Source: Marthasterias glacialis
Taxonomy: Eukaryota > Echinodermata > Asteroidea > Forcipulatida > Asteriidae
Direction of reading: 5' to 3'
Assembly (NCBI GenBank): GCA_911728455.2
Contig: OU452231.1
Coordinates: 12,927,838-12,991,837 of the forward strand
DNA length: 64,000 bases
Of this stretch, positions 50,253 to 61,108 are shown piece after piece. Made by a program: the position numbers and the translations under genes. Position 1 is the first letter of the stretch. The number at the start of each line of letters is the position of its first letter. Under the pieces are notes generated by a model. That model ran no database searches and had not been told where the DNA came from. It saw only the letters and a list, made by a program, of their open reading frames with translations.

Positions 50253-50841
50253 CCAAAGTCTCTCATTGTCAAAATGAGCTCTCAAATAGCGTTGGATTAA
50301 CCGTTACAACCCGAATACTGAAATGTAATACTTGAAACATTCTTCTGAAGAATAATAAATGGTTGGTTAATTGTTCAATAAAAAAAGAAAGGTTTTAGTG
50401 CCAGGGGCATTTAAAATGCCTCCTTTTTGTTTTCGTTTAGTTAATTTCTTTTCTTGAACACTCTCGAACCGCCTAGGATCACGTGTGTCGACTAGGACTG
50501 TGTTGAGTCTTGAAAATTGACAAGAGAAGCGTATACTTTAACGCGAAACACACCATGACAAGATAATAATGCGCTTGATGTCAAGTCCTTTTGTTAGCTT
50601 TTATATTTACACGTGATACGTGAACGTGGAGCAAAAATTCCACCGAGCTTTGTAAACGTACACACGTAATCATAAGCACGACCCCGGTGACCTAATGCCC
50701 TGTAAACGCCTTCCGCTTTGGAAACGAATATTGATTTAACACATCACGAGGCGAGACTAATGGGTCATATAAGCGCTTAATCTGTTGATAAATGATCAAT
50801 GATTTGTCAGAAGGTGACCATCATTTCCTCTAACGACTGGT

Positions 50842-50865
50842 TTGTGTGTGTGTGTGTGTGTGTGT
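50842..50865. repeat. (GT)n microsatellite
   Basis: About twelve GT units at the left edge of the repeat G cluster. Confidence 0.95.
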
Positions 50866-50869
50866 TTAT

Positions 50870-51910
50870 GAACTTGTAGTGACATTCAAACCGAGGACTT
50901 ACAACAACCGGGACATAAGGTCCACGATTGTCAGGACAAAGAGTTGAACAAAGGAGGGTCCAAAAATGCACTATTGGATGTCATTACACACTCGAGGACC
51001 AAGGACTTTAACAAAAAATCCGGGTAGGGAGACAGAGCAAGGACGCCCTCGCTTCGCTTTCGTGTACAAAACCAATGGGGATGTTGCTTAAAAAGTCCAA
51101 ACAATAGAGGAACAGGGAGAAGTCCTCGATTTACGGGGTCGACAAACGTGGGTGAAGGTGGGATATGTGTACACATTCAAACCGGGGACCTATAACAAAA
51201 GGAACAACAGGTTCCCCAATTGGGTGAAGGTCCCCGGTTTGAAAGTGTGTACAGAAGCAATGGGAGCTGTTGCCGAAAAGAGTATATGAACAATAGAGGG
51301 ACAATAGGAGGTTTCCGATTACAGGTGTTTACACACTTTTGTGTGTGTGTTTTTGTGTGTGTGAGCCACGTTCAAACTGAGAACCCATAACAAAAGACGA
51401 TTTCGTCCTCAGTTGACAATCAAAACAAACACAATGTATATACACCGCAGTGTCCGCAGTCATGGCCGCCGCACGCGCGCGTCCACACTCACGCACTTTG
51501 AATAGTTCATGCTGAGTGATACATATGCGCGACTAACGCGCTATTGTCGTATCGCGCGCGCGTGCGGAGGCCATCACTGTGTGGTGGTGTTTACCCCACG
51601 AGCTGCTCGGATTAGTCTATAAAAGCATGTCTTCCCGTGTTCACCTGAGACTTTAACAAAAGGAATTTAGGTGGTTGTCAAACCTAGAACTTTCTTGTTT
51701 ATAAACTTGTGCGGTATGAAACCAATAAGGAGGTCGCTTAAAAGTCAAAGTCTGAACTACGGGTGAGCAATTACCGGGTCGACAAGGTGTGTAGGCTGGT
51801 ATACTTGTCTTCTCATTCAAATCAAGGACTTACAATAAAATTGAGTGCGATTGTTATCACAGTAGAAGGGAATAAATGGAAGTCTTCGGTTGACATCCAA
51901 AGCAAACGTG
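50870..51910 (+). repeat. repeat G cluster, at least five units
   Basis: Units begin 'cattcaaaccgaggacttac' (50882), 'cattcaaaccggggacctat' (51174), 'cgttcaaactgagaacccat' (51369) and 'cattcaaatcaaggacttac' (51815), with 'caatagaggaacagg'-like blocks between. Flanked by GT-rich DNA. A CpG-rich stretch with repeated 'gcgcgcgtg' lies at 51470-51570. Confidence 0.6.
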
Positions 51911-53190
51911 TGTATGCCATACCATGACGTCCTACCAGCTTCCCCCAATTTCCTCGTGTGCAATAGCAATAGAAACTTAATTGCATTTCACCAAGAAATA
52001 ATGACGATTGTGTCCATAATTATAAACCTCTGTTTTGTTGCGTAACTTTGAAGGGCGGAAAATACCCCCAAAATGAAGGTCTGTGGACAAGGCCAGGGAC
52101 GACTCTATCCCTATCTTTACAGTTTTCTTGTTAACCACAGAGCAAGGACCAGCGTTCAGACTCGAACGTGAACTCCAATCTTGCACTTTAGTGCCTCAAA
52201 AGTGCAACTGGACCATACACTTGTGCAACATGACCAGAACTACACCCAGCCCTCCTTCCGCTCGATCGCCTGTTTCGAAGTTTTCCCGCCCGTCTTAAAA
52301 AGGAGAACTCTTGCCTTGCCTCTGCTGACGCAGCAGAGAGCCGTAAATTGTTCAATCTCGCCCCCTCGCTACGGACTTGACGAATCCCACCAGAATTCAG
52401 TCCCGGTAACTGACAAGGAAAATTACATTTTAATTAAGTGGTAACTCGGGAGAAATCCAGCGCGGCAGATGCCTGTCTCCATCCCCCGAACCCTCCACGC
52501 ATTTTCTCCTTGGCCTTCCGACTACTTCCAAGTTCCCGCCACAAGAGGAAAGCATGAATTCCGCCGTGGAGTAGGGGTTAATTAACACTGACAGCCCGGG
52601 TATGCCCTGCCTTCAACACGGCTCTCTTGATGATGTAACATGTTGGTCAATCAACGGGGAGAAAACAACAGTGATTGGGTTGCCCAGGTGTTTTAATTTG
52701 CCCATTGACAATCCTGAAAAAGTGCAGATGATGAGCCTCCTAGAGCGGCCGTCAGAACGGAGGTATGAGGAAACTTGGGGGAAGCTACTTTCTCTTTAGC
52801 GGGTACAGTGTCAGATTGCGCAGTGCCCCACACACGCCAAACAGGTGAAGTTCCAGATAGCCATCTCTCTCGTCATTCTATCATTCTGGCCGAGTTACGT
52901 GTGACTCGATTTTACAATTTCTCTCCTCCGGTGAAGGATTCCACTTAGAATGGCAAAATTGTACATTCTTCGACTTCCAAAATGAAAAAGGGCAACGTGG
53001 AGGAATTTTTATTTGACAAGAACTCTGTTACACGCACATCAATTGTCGTTATTCTAACTTCGTTATTGATGAAAGAAATGAGACCATGGATGTTCAGTCC
53101 GGAACCAGGGAAAAAATTGGGACTGATACGATGATGCATACAACACACCCCAACTACCGCCCAGACCTTTACCAGGGTTATCTTTGCCAA
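51911..53190. other. intergenic, no gene seen
   Basis: Moderately GC-rich around 52200-52500, with open frames of 60-90 residues on both strands. None has a domain that I recognise, and I see no reliable splice sites. Confidence 0.4.
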
Positions 53191-53199
53191 CGAATTGTC

Positions 53200-53275
53200 A
53201 TGTCATATAAAGGTACCAGACTTATTGTCCATCCAGCCTCGGTTTTTGGTTTCAGTGGGCTGATAATGATACGGT
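53200..53275. repeat. MITE family M fragment
   Basis: 'ggtaccagacttattgtccatccagcctcggttt' aligns with the core of the 7192 element; no ends recovered. Confidence 0.5.
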
Positions 53276-53604
53276 CGTAGATTTAAGTTTGTAGAACCGA
53301 CCATTTTACTGCCTTGTGATTTCAAAATTTACTCCGTTTTTTTATCATTCGTTTCCTTGCTCCTCGTGGACCACGAGGTTATAATTTGTGGCGAACACGA
53401 AAATCTAAAGCGGCCTTTTTTTTAACCTTCCGTTTACTAGCCCTTCGCTTCCAACCTTCAGACTTATTCTGTGTAATCAAAATAAGCGATTGCGATTTTG
53501 GTGTCTTCTGTACGAGACCAAAGGAAAGCAGATGGACTTAGACACAATAATGTTGCCCCCTCCAGCCTAGAAGGTAGCGGTCAAGGTTTTTTTTAATTTT
53601 TTTT

Positions 53605-53937
53605 TTTAGAGACATACCATATATGAAAAAACAAACCTGTGAAAATGCGGGCTTGATCCGTCGTTTGAGTCAAGAGAAAATAGTGAGAAAAAAAAACCCC
53701 AAAAAACAAACAAACGTGCACACATTTTAGCATGTAAACACATTGTCCTTAATTTCGATTGTAACAATCGAAATTAAAATTGGGGTCTTCAAATTCTATT
53801 GTCCCGACTTTCACAGCGTTTCAGACAGAAATATTCCTATATGGAAGATTGGTACTGGTATGAATTTCATAATCAGTAAGATTTCAGACTTATTAAAAAA
53901 AAAATCGATTAATACCAATCCTGTATCCTATGTTTAA
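53605..53937 (+). mobile_element. TTAA-type MITE, family A, copy 4
   Basis: Near-complete: 'aaacctgtgaaaatgcgggcttgatccgtcg', an internal palindrome 'aatttcgattgtaacaatcgaaatt', 'ggaagattggtactggtatgaatttcataatcag' and an end at TTTAAG. Same orientation as copy 1. Confidence 0.7.
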
Positions 53938-54037
53938 GATTCCATATTCTTTTCTTCAAATGCAGATTGCTGAAATCCCAGTAATATTTTAACTGATAAT
54001 TCACCTATTGATCTTATTATTTCAATGTAGGTTTTTG

Positions 54038-54068
<31 letters not shown>

Positions 54069-55770
54069 TAATCAGTGTTATAAACCCTGTTAGTTGTTGA
54101 CTCTCATGAAACAAACGCTTTTATTATATTTTTCTCTCAGGCATTCCTCGCCATCTTGGACTTCAGGAGAGTGTTTGTGTGAATGAAACATGATCGACCT
54201 TCAAATCAATCTCACGCCATGTATGGCCCGCTTTACTCACCCGATCCACCGGGGACACTTTGGACAAGATAAAAAAAAGGTGAGCCCACCACATTCGTTT
54301 GAAAAATTTCATGATGTGAAACTTACTCAGTTCTTGAGGTTAGAGATAGTGCCAATCTTCTCTATATTTAGTTGTGACACTTGACGAGCTGTCATTTATA
54401 GGTAAAGTTAAATAATATCCTGTTTGAGTTATTAGGGGAATTGGGAATTAAGGAAACAGGGCCGGCTCTTTTTAAATCAATATTTTTGAAAGACATTAAA
54501 ACAAACGGATTTACTTGAGAGGTTTTTTTTTATCTCTGTATAAACCGACGCGTCGTTCAAATCTAAATCCAGGTCGGCTTGGTTGTCTATTTGATGGAGT
54601 TAGCACACACCCAGTCTGATGACATGATATCGCGAGGAAAGTTTCTCCTCTATTCGTGACCTCGTCAAGGCTTTAAGTTAATTATTATTATTTTTTTTAT
54701 ATTATTATTATTAGTATTATTGTTTTGGTTTTATTGATAAAAGTTCACATGGTCGGCAGCCACAAAACAGCTGGAATGACCTGTTTACAATAAAATAACA
54801 TAAAATTTGAGAAAATTACAGTCAAATTGAATTTTAACTAAACAAAACATTGTTTATTAAAATTAATATTCGCTGCTAGGGCCAAAATTGCATTGATTTG
54901 TACATTAAAAATAGTAGTTTTTTTGACAAAAGTAAATGGTAAATTCTACAGACAAGACAAGATAAAAACATTACAAAAAAGAACACTAATACAAAAAGAA
55001 CAAAGAACAGTTACGATTTCCAAATTGAATGGGATCTAAGTTGGCCTTTATGTCACTCAGAGTCCACCTGGTCATATATTTTTCTGCCGTTACTTTTACA
55101 ACAGTACAATAATCATAAATTCTATACAAATTATGAAATAATGAACGTGACAAAGACTATGACTGAGAGAAAGCGCGTAAATGACGCCCATCGTGACATC
55201 GAATTTTTGTCAAATTATGCAGTGCAAAAAATAGACATATCCGTGGAACAAACTATGGCTCATAACCGGATCTGGGGGTAGATATACCATCCCTCGCACG
55301 ACCCCCCCCCCGCACCCCCGATACTTTGTCCCCTGTCCCCTCCCATGGGGACCCGGCTCTCCAGGACGGGATTTTTCGATTTGTCAGAAGGGGATATCCC
55401 AACCTTGTCGGCAGGCAAGGAGAGGAAATCATGCAGGACAAGTTACTGAAACATTCAATTTAAATGTTTCCTGCTTTAATTAATCAACCCCCTGTCCCAC
55501 CCCTCACCCTCATTTCTCAATCCAAGAGGGGGTATGCGTCCCTCGTCTATCCCCCAAATGGCTTCCCCACCTTTTCTTAAACTAAACTGTTTTATGTCTG
55601 TATTCCCCTTGATCGGTTTTGTAATTGGTATATTTTCTGCAGCCGTGGATGATATCTTATTGACACTCTTGGCTACACTTCGAAGAGACAGTGACAGTTA
55701 ACGTTAAATGACCTTTTGCATATAGGTCAACTGGAAGTGGGGCAGTATTGGTTTCCAATGGGGCGCTTTG
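53938..55770. other. intergenic, no gene seen
   Basis: Short (ATTT)n (54040-54066) and (ATT)n (54683-54722) tracts and AT-rich DNA. A CCCC-rich patch lies at 55300-55345. Confidence 0.5.
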
Positions 55771-55772
55771 GG

Positions 55773-55889
55773 TGACGCTAGGTGGCAGCAGACATGCCGA
55801 GTCATTTCCGTTGGTTATGTAATTCTGAACATGAGCACTCTTCTGAAAACAATAGATTACCTGGTAAGTCATGCTGCCACCAAGCGTCC
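55773..55889. mobile_element. MITE family J, copy 2
   Basis: Ends GACGCTAGGTGGCAGCA/TGCTGCCACCAAGCGTC. The interior matches copy 1 as reverse complement ('attacctggtaagtc'). Confidence 0.75.
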
Positions 55890-56260
55890 ACAAAAAGTTA
55901 AGATTGCTATCTCATGATTCTTTTACGTGGAAATTAAACATACTTGGATATCAACATTTTAAAACAATGTGTTTAAAAGCACACCAGACGGCATGGCTGT
56001 TTTTGTTATAAGCTGGACACTCGTAAGACTTTTCATGATGCTTATTTACGGATTGCTATTTCGTGACAGGAACTCAATAGTATGATAACTTTATGAATGT
56101 GGCCGCAGGCGTGGGATTTTTCATGCAAGAAGTTAAGGTTTTTTGCTTGTATCTCAGAAAATATAATTAGTCGTGAGTAGTTCGCGTTTTGTGAATATAT
56201 TCTTATCTGGGCGCCGTTTACTTCAATTTGCAATGCTGTGACGTCATGCAAGGAGTGCAT

Positions 56261-56399
56261 GGCTTATCCTGTCAGTATAAGTGATGACGTTTTGGAGCCG
56301 GAAGTGCAGTGTAACGAATGTTCATGTACATGTATGTATACCATTCGTTTACATTGCACTTCCGGCTCCAAAACGTCATCCACTTACCAACAGGATAGC
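56261..56399. mobile_element. long hairpin element with ETS and CRE motifs in its arms
   Basis: Arms 56261-56320 and 56342-56399 are inverted copies with few differences; the best 40 bp include GATGACGTTTTGGAGCCGGA followed by AGTGCA. The loop is 21 nt (ttcatgtacatgtatgtatac). AGCCGGAAGTG is a consensus-quality ETS site and ATGACGTT a CRE half site, and each is present twice in opposite orientation. A full CRE (tgacgtca) lies just left, at about 56239. Confidence 0.85.
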
Positions 56400-57789
56400 C
56401 CTAACAAGACGGCAAACGCCACTCTGTTTTAACCATACTTGTGAACACGCTGTAACGAATCATAGAATGCTGGCGAAACAAACTGTTTTTGAACAAGAAG
56501 TCAACACTCGTGTGTAATATCGAGACATTTTAATCTGTATGGACGGATGAATGCTTAGCTTTAATGTATAAGACTATCGTAGCTAATACTTAACACTTTT
56601 TACTAAAACGCAGATGTGCTATACATGTCATATAAATTTTTGTGTTAATTATTTTGTAAAAAACAATACTTCCTGATTTGTCTAAGGTCAAAAATCAAGT
56701 TTGTTTTAGGCCAAGGCAAAACCGCTGATATGAAATCTAAGTTAATTTACCTACAAAGCCTGTGTCGTTCCGGTTAAATTCTTTCCATTTTGATGCATAG
56801 CCAAGCTGAGCCGAACATGTCACTGTGACAAAATTCTTGCGATTGGAATCGCTGTCAACCGATCATTCCATATCAGGCTGGGCCAAAGGCAGGTAAACCT
56901 GCTCCAAGATCCTACACGTTTTACTCATTAAAGAAAATGCACCGCCAATCAGCAGTGGCCCACCACGATATTCGCCCCTGACGAATTCCCGCCCAAACAC
57001 ATCTTGAGTGGAATCGCTTCTGTCACTTTCCGTCAAACTACGCTACTCGTCCGCGTTATCTTCTTCCGGGGCCTTGCAACAAAATACTGTCAGCGGACGG
57101 TGCGCTGGGGCGACACCGTGCCGACGACGCAGCCAGACCGAGGTGCTGAGTGGATGGACACGTCAAGATCTCCTCAACCGTTGGCATGCGGAGTGTACCA
57201 TGGGACGCCCCTGGATCTCCCGCAGAGGGGCGATAGGGGGGTCTTACCAAGCACCCTAGATATCACGAGAGGGGTGTAAAAGGGGGTCTCTCTGTTCCCC
57301 CTTGATATGACCTTGCCCTAGAACCAAGAGGTTTGATACAACGGGAGAGATGTAGGAAGTATGTCGGGGCCTACATTGCTGACAAATGCCGGGGATGTGG
57401 TGAACTTGACCTTAGACTCTCCAGGATGCACTCTCATAAATTATCAGTGGGTTTTGTCAGCCGTGAAATACTTTATGTAAAAAGGGAAGATATAGCCAAA
57501 AATGTGGGCTGCTTCTCTGGTTCAAAGATTGAGGTATCGATTCTCTGATTTTGATTCTAAGAAAGTGCGGGGCCACCTGGCTAAAGAGTAGACCATTTCA
57601 TACTCTTGTCCTCTCCAACTTGCCCCACCAACTCCTCCTCATCATCAACAGTCAACGTTCACTGTTAGATCATAAAGATAGGCCAATAAATTATTAAAAA
57701 AAAATTAAAAAAATGAAGGACGCACCACCACTTCTAATCATTGAAAAAGATAGGGTTCATTAAACTTTCTCTATATTAATATGGTACTG
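56400..57789. other. intergenic, GC-rich patch at 57040-57270
   Basis: The patch has open frames on both strands of 64-91 residues. None resembles a known domain. A neighbouring plus-strand frame (57333-57548) has CRGCGELDLR but no wider match. Confidence 0.35.
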
Positions 57790-57890
57790 ACATTTTGGTT
57801 GTCTCACATTTAAATCCATAACCAAACAGAGGCTGGAAGGACAAAATAGTCTGCCTCCTTTTGGGGTAATGTGGGAACCAGTGTCTGATA
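57790..57890. repeat. MITE family M fragment (reverse)
   Basis: 'ccaaacagaggctggaaggacaaaatagtctgcctcctttt' is the reverse complement of the core at 7275-7315. Confidence 0.55.
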
Positions 57891-58525
57891 TCACCCATGC
57901 ACACAAGAAACACGACAAGTGTTGATTCTACACCTGTATGGTTCAAACTGAAATACCCAATACAATACCTGAAGTGAGTGAGTCAGTATAACTCACGGTG
58001 CCGCGTGGAGCTTGGCTGCGCACGCGGCAGCGGACGGCCTCTAATTCGCGGCAGCCTGACAGTGGAAGTAACAAGAGCAGACGACAAGGGGGTTACCGGC
58101 CGGCAGCCTTATGGCGGGAGAACGGTAACAAGAGACACCTTGAAGTTGTTCGCAGTGTTGTTTTACGAATTATTATGGCGGTGCCGTTTAGCGGACTTCC
58201 CAATTCATCAAAATGCATTACACATTGTCTGCTGACCTAGCTTTCCGTAAACCGCATTGTGAAGATGGAAAACAATGCCGTCTCCTCACCCTAACACAAA
58301 CCAGATCGTAGAGGGCGACTCAGAGTTACTGAAATTACAGTCACTTGACATGGGTTGGCAATTGAGTACTGGCATTGACTTTAACTGTTGCTGTTGAAAC
58401 GGTTTAATAGTTTAGCACGACGAGTGGCAAGTCTGAGTTTTTTAAAGAGCATCCAGGCATCCACAAAGAAAATTCTGTATCGAAAATATTCTGTGTAAAA
58501 TTAGATTCAGGTAGGCCTTAATGGT
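57891..58525. other. no gene recognised
   Basis: CpG-containing stretch at 57995-58170 with two overlapping plus-strand frames of 80-85 residues and no known domain. Confidence 0.4.
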
Positions 58526-58973
58526 ATTATTATTATGATTATTATTATGATTATTGTTGTTGTTATTGATATTGTATCCCGTTGTTGTCGTCTTCGTCGT
58601 TGTTGTTGTTATTATTATTGTTATTATTATTATTTTCTGGTAATGAATTCAAGGATGCCTCAAAAGCGAACTTAATCACTACAGCTCGGAAGCCTGGGGA
58701 AGATAAGGATGCTAGCTATCTGAACTAGAAACACCGGGGCGGGGTATAAACCCCTACTCTTTCACGATAAGTGTTCTGGGTTCTTTTACGAGCACATCCT
58801 AGTACACGGGACCTACGGCTTAACGTCCCATCCGAAGGACAAAGCAACTATGGTAGAGAGTCTTGCTCAAGGACACAAGTGTCGCGACTGGCCAGGCCGG
58901 GATTTGAACCCACATTCTATAAACTACAGAACTTAAGTTCGGCGGACTAGACTTCTCGGCCACGACTCTCCAC
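58526..58973 (-). mobile_element. tRNA-derived SINE with a conserved core and (AAT)n tail
   Basis: On the minus strand the head has an A box (TGGCCGAGAAG) and a B box (GGTTCAAATCC, 58910-58900) and looks tRNA-Ser/Leu-like. Next comes the core 'tgtccttgagcaagactctc', 'ttgctttgtccttcggatgg', 'gacgttaagccgtaggtccc'. From memory this is a SINE core shared among many marine invertebrates; I cannot assign the named domain. The 3' end is an (AAT)n-type tail (58636-58526, ttattattattgttattatt on the plus strand). Confidence 0.75.
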
Positions 58974-60996
58974 GATGGATTGAATCTTTGTAGAAAAGAC
59001 TGCATAATATTATTTTGCTTAAGCGATTGTGTGTGCATACACAGAGCTAAAAAAAATCAGCCTATGTCAACAATATCTCCTGACGGGAATTGCAAATCAT
59101 GTTTTCATTCCGCACTTTTTGTATAAAAGAACTACCATTATCGAACACGAATGGCTAGGTTGACAAGAGGTTGTCTTCGTGGACCCCACCCTAAACAGCC
59201 CAAATCTTTGGAAACCCATTTGAATTTGACCAAAAGGCATGGATTAAGCCCAAAGGCACGGCAACACACCCTCTGCCGGCTGAACCCAACGGCATCGGAC
59301 CAATCTCTTAATGATGAATCTCTGTAGTTTTCTCCCAAATTGATGGTCAAACAGTATATTGACTTAACTGTTAGAAGATGATATGTATTTCCTTAAGTCG
59401 ATGAAGATAACATTTTTTAAAACTGAAACACCGAACGGAAAGAATCAAGATTTAGTAAAAGTTTAACAGTAAAAAAAGATATCAATGAGTTATCTCGCGT
59501 TATCTCGCGTTTCCAGCATGGTACCAGTATTTCGTGCATTGTGCGTGGCATTGGCGTAAGTAATTTATGTTCATTCGTTTTGAAGCATCAGCATCTGTCC
59601 GAATTCGTTCGGAGACAAATTGATAAATTGTCCTGCCTCCGGCAAAAAAAATTGGGCGATGCAACTTTAATTGAAGCCGAAGGTACCCACAGGAATCCAC
59701 TGGAATAAGGTACATTCATGTTGCATTTATAGCGCACGGACCTTTTCTTCGATCACGTTCTGACGTATGTTGTCTCCCGTGGAAGAAACACTAATTCTGA
59801 TAACATCAAGCGATGTCAAGTCAAAACCACAATTTTTTTTCTTCAGACCGTTGCTTGCTCAACCTTAAACCACCCCAGTTTATGACGTGAGGGACCCTCA
59901 TCTCTGCAACCGACAATCTGCGTTTAAAAGTTGTCGGCCTTTTTAGCCCCAAATTTTGCACAGATTTTATGTTCACTCGAGGATGTATTAAAGTTGTTCA
60001 GTTTTTTTGGGTTTTACTCCTACAAAATGGCCTTTATCTCCCATTAGTTGACATGACTTCGACTCCTGATTATTAAATATTAAGCAGTGGGGTTGTCCCT
60101 CATATCTTATGATTTTTGGTTCCATATTGTGATTTTCAGTCTGATCTTTATTCCATGTTAATGTTCCCCTGTCCTGTCACACCCCGTCTTCTTTGCTTGG
60201 TTTTGTCTTCCAAGCACTCTTACACAAGCTTCGGCTTCCTGATGTGCCCCCTTGCTATCCGTTTTCCGTTGACCCTATTCCCCCCTAATGTTTTGTTTCT
60301 ATTTATATTATTGAACATTTATGATATAAAATTACTTTGTTTGCTTATCTTTCTTTTGGCCTTAATTTTTTGTATGTATTTTGATAGCATGGAAATAAAT
60401 CTTACTTGAACCTTTGAGCCTAAGTCAATATTAACCGCGCAGTTAGTGATAGTTGTAGGTGTCATACTATCATTGACTTCAACTGTCTGTTATATAATAT
60501 TCCTCAATAGCTCTGGTAGACTTTGGTCTTACCCAATCGTACAGATAGTGCTCAATAGACGCCATATTTACGGGCAACTTGGGTTTTGGCTTCCGCAGCC
60601 AAGTGGTTCAACGACCAATCATGCAAGGAATTGGATAAAACTCCCAGATGCCGCACTCGGGATTTACGGAAAACACATTGCGCTTTCAGTAAAATGATGA
60701 TTTGTTTGCCCTTAAAGATGGCCGACTTCACACCGTGTGTGACGTCAATTGGGGGGAATGTCTATACCGCGCTTCGTGGCTGCTTGGTTCCGTTTACTTA
60801 TGTTCGGCCTCGTAATGGTCTACCTGTATATAACCTACTGTCACTGTCATTATCAAGCAATCGCTAATCAAGCCTTCCAGATGAACGGATGGTGCAAAGT
60901 TTACTGACTTCCTTGACCGTCTGGATTAAAATAAAAACGAACAAACAATACCAATAGATCGCTTCGTCAAAAAATTACGTTCTTGGGGTAAAAACA
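58974..60996. other. intergenic, no gene seen
   Basis: AT-rich, with a possible retroposon-like tail at 60160-60405 (ends tggaaataaatcttac) and a motif cluster at 60712-60755, both discussed elsewhere. Confidence 0.4.
60712..60755 (+). promoter_or_regulatory. YY1, CRE and CCAAT motif cluster
   Basis: AAAGATGGCCGAC (YY1-like), GTGACGTCA (CRE) and ATTGG (inverted CCAAT) lie within 45 bp. A candidate promoter for an unannotated transcript, or chance; no exon assigned. Confidence 0.3.
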
Positions 60997-61108
60997 GGGG
61001 TGGATTTCACAAAGCGCTGGAACTAGTCTTATCTCGAGTTAGGATGATAACTAGTCCTAACTTATAGGACTTGTCATAAGTTAGGACTAGTTTTGTGAAA
61101 TCCATCCC
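60997..61108. mobile_element. palindromic MITE family I, copy 2
   Basis: Ends GGGGTGGATTTCACAAA and TTTGTGAAATCCATCCC. Internal 'gttaggatgataactagtccta' palindromes as in copy 1. 112 bp. Confidence 0.85.

Noticed and set aside
60160-60405. possible LINE 3' end (tail tggaaataaatc)
   Set aside because: Only the general look of an AT-rich 3' UTR; no reverse-transcriptase frame and no second copy in the window.
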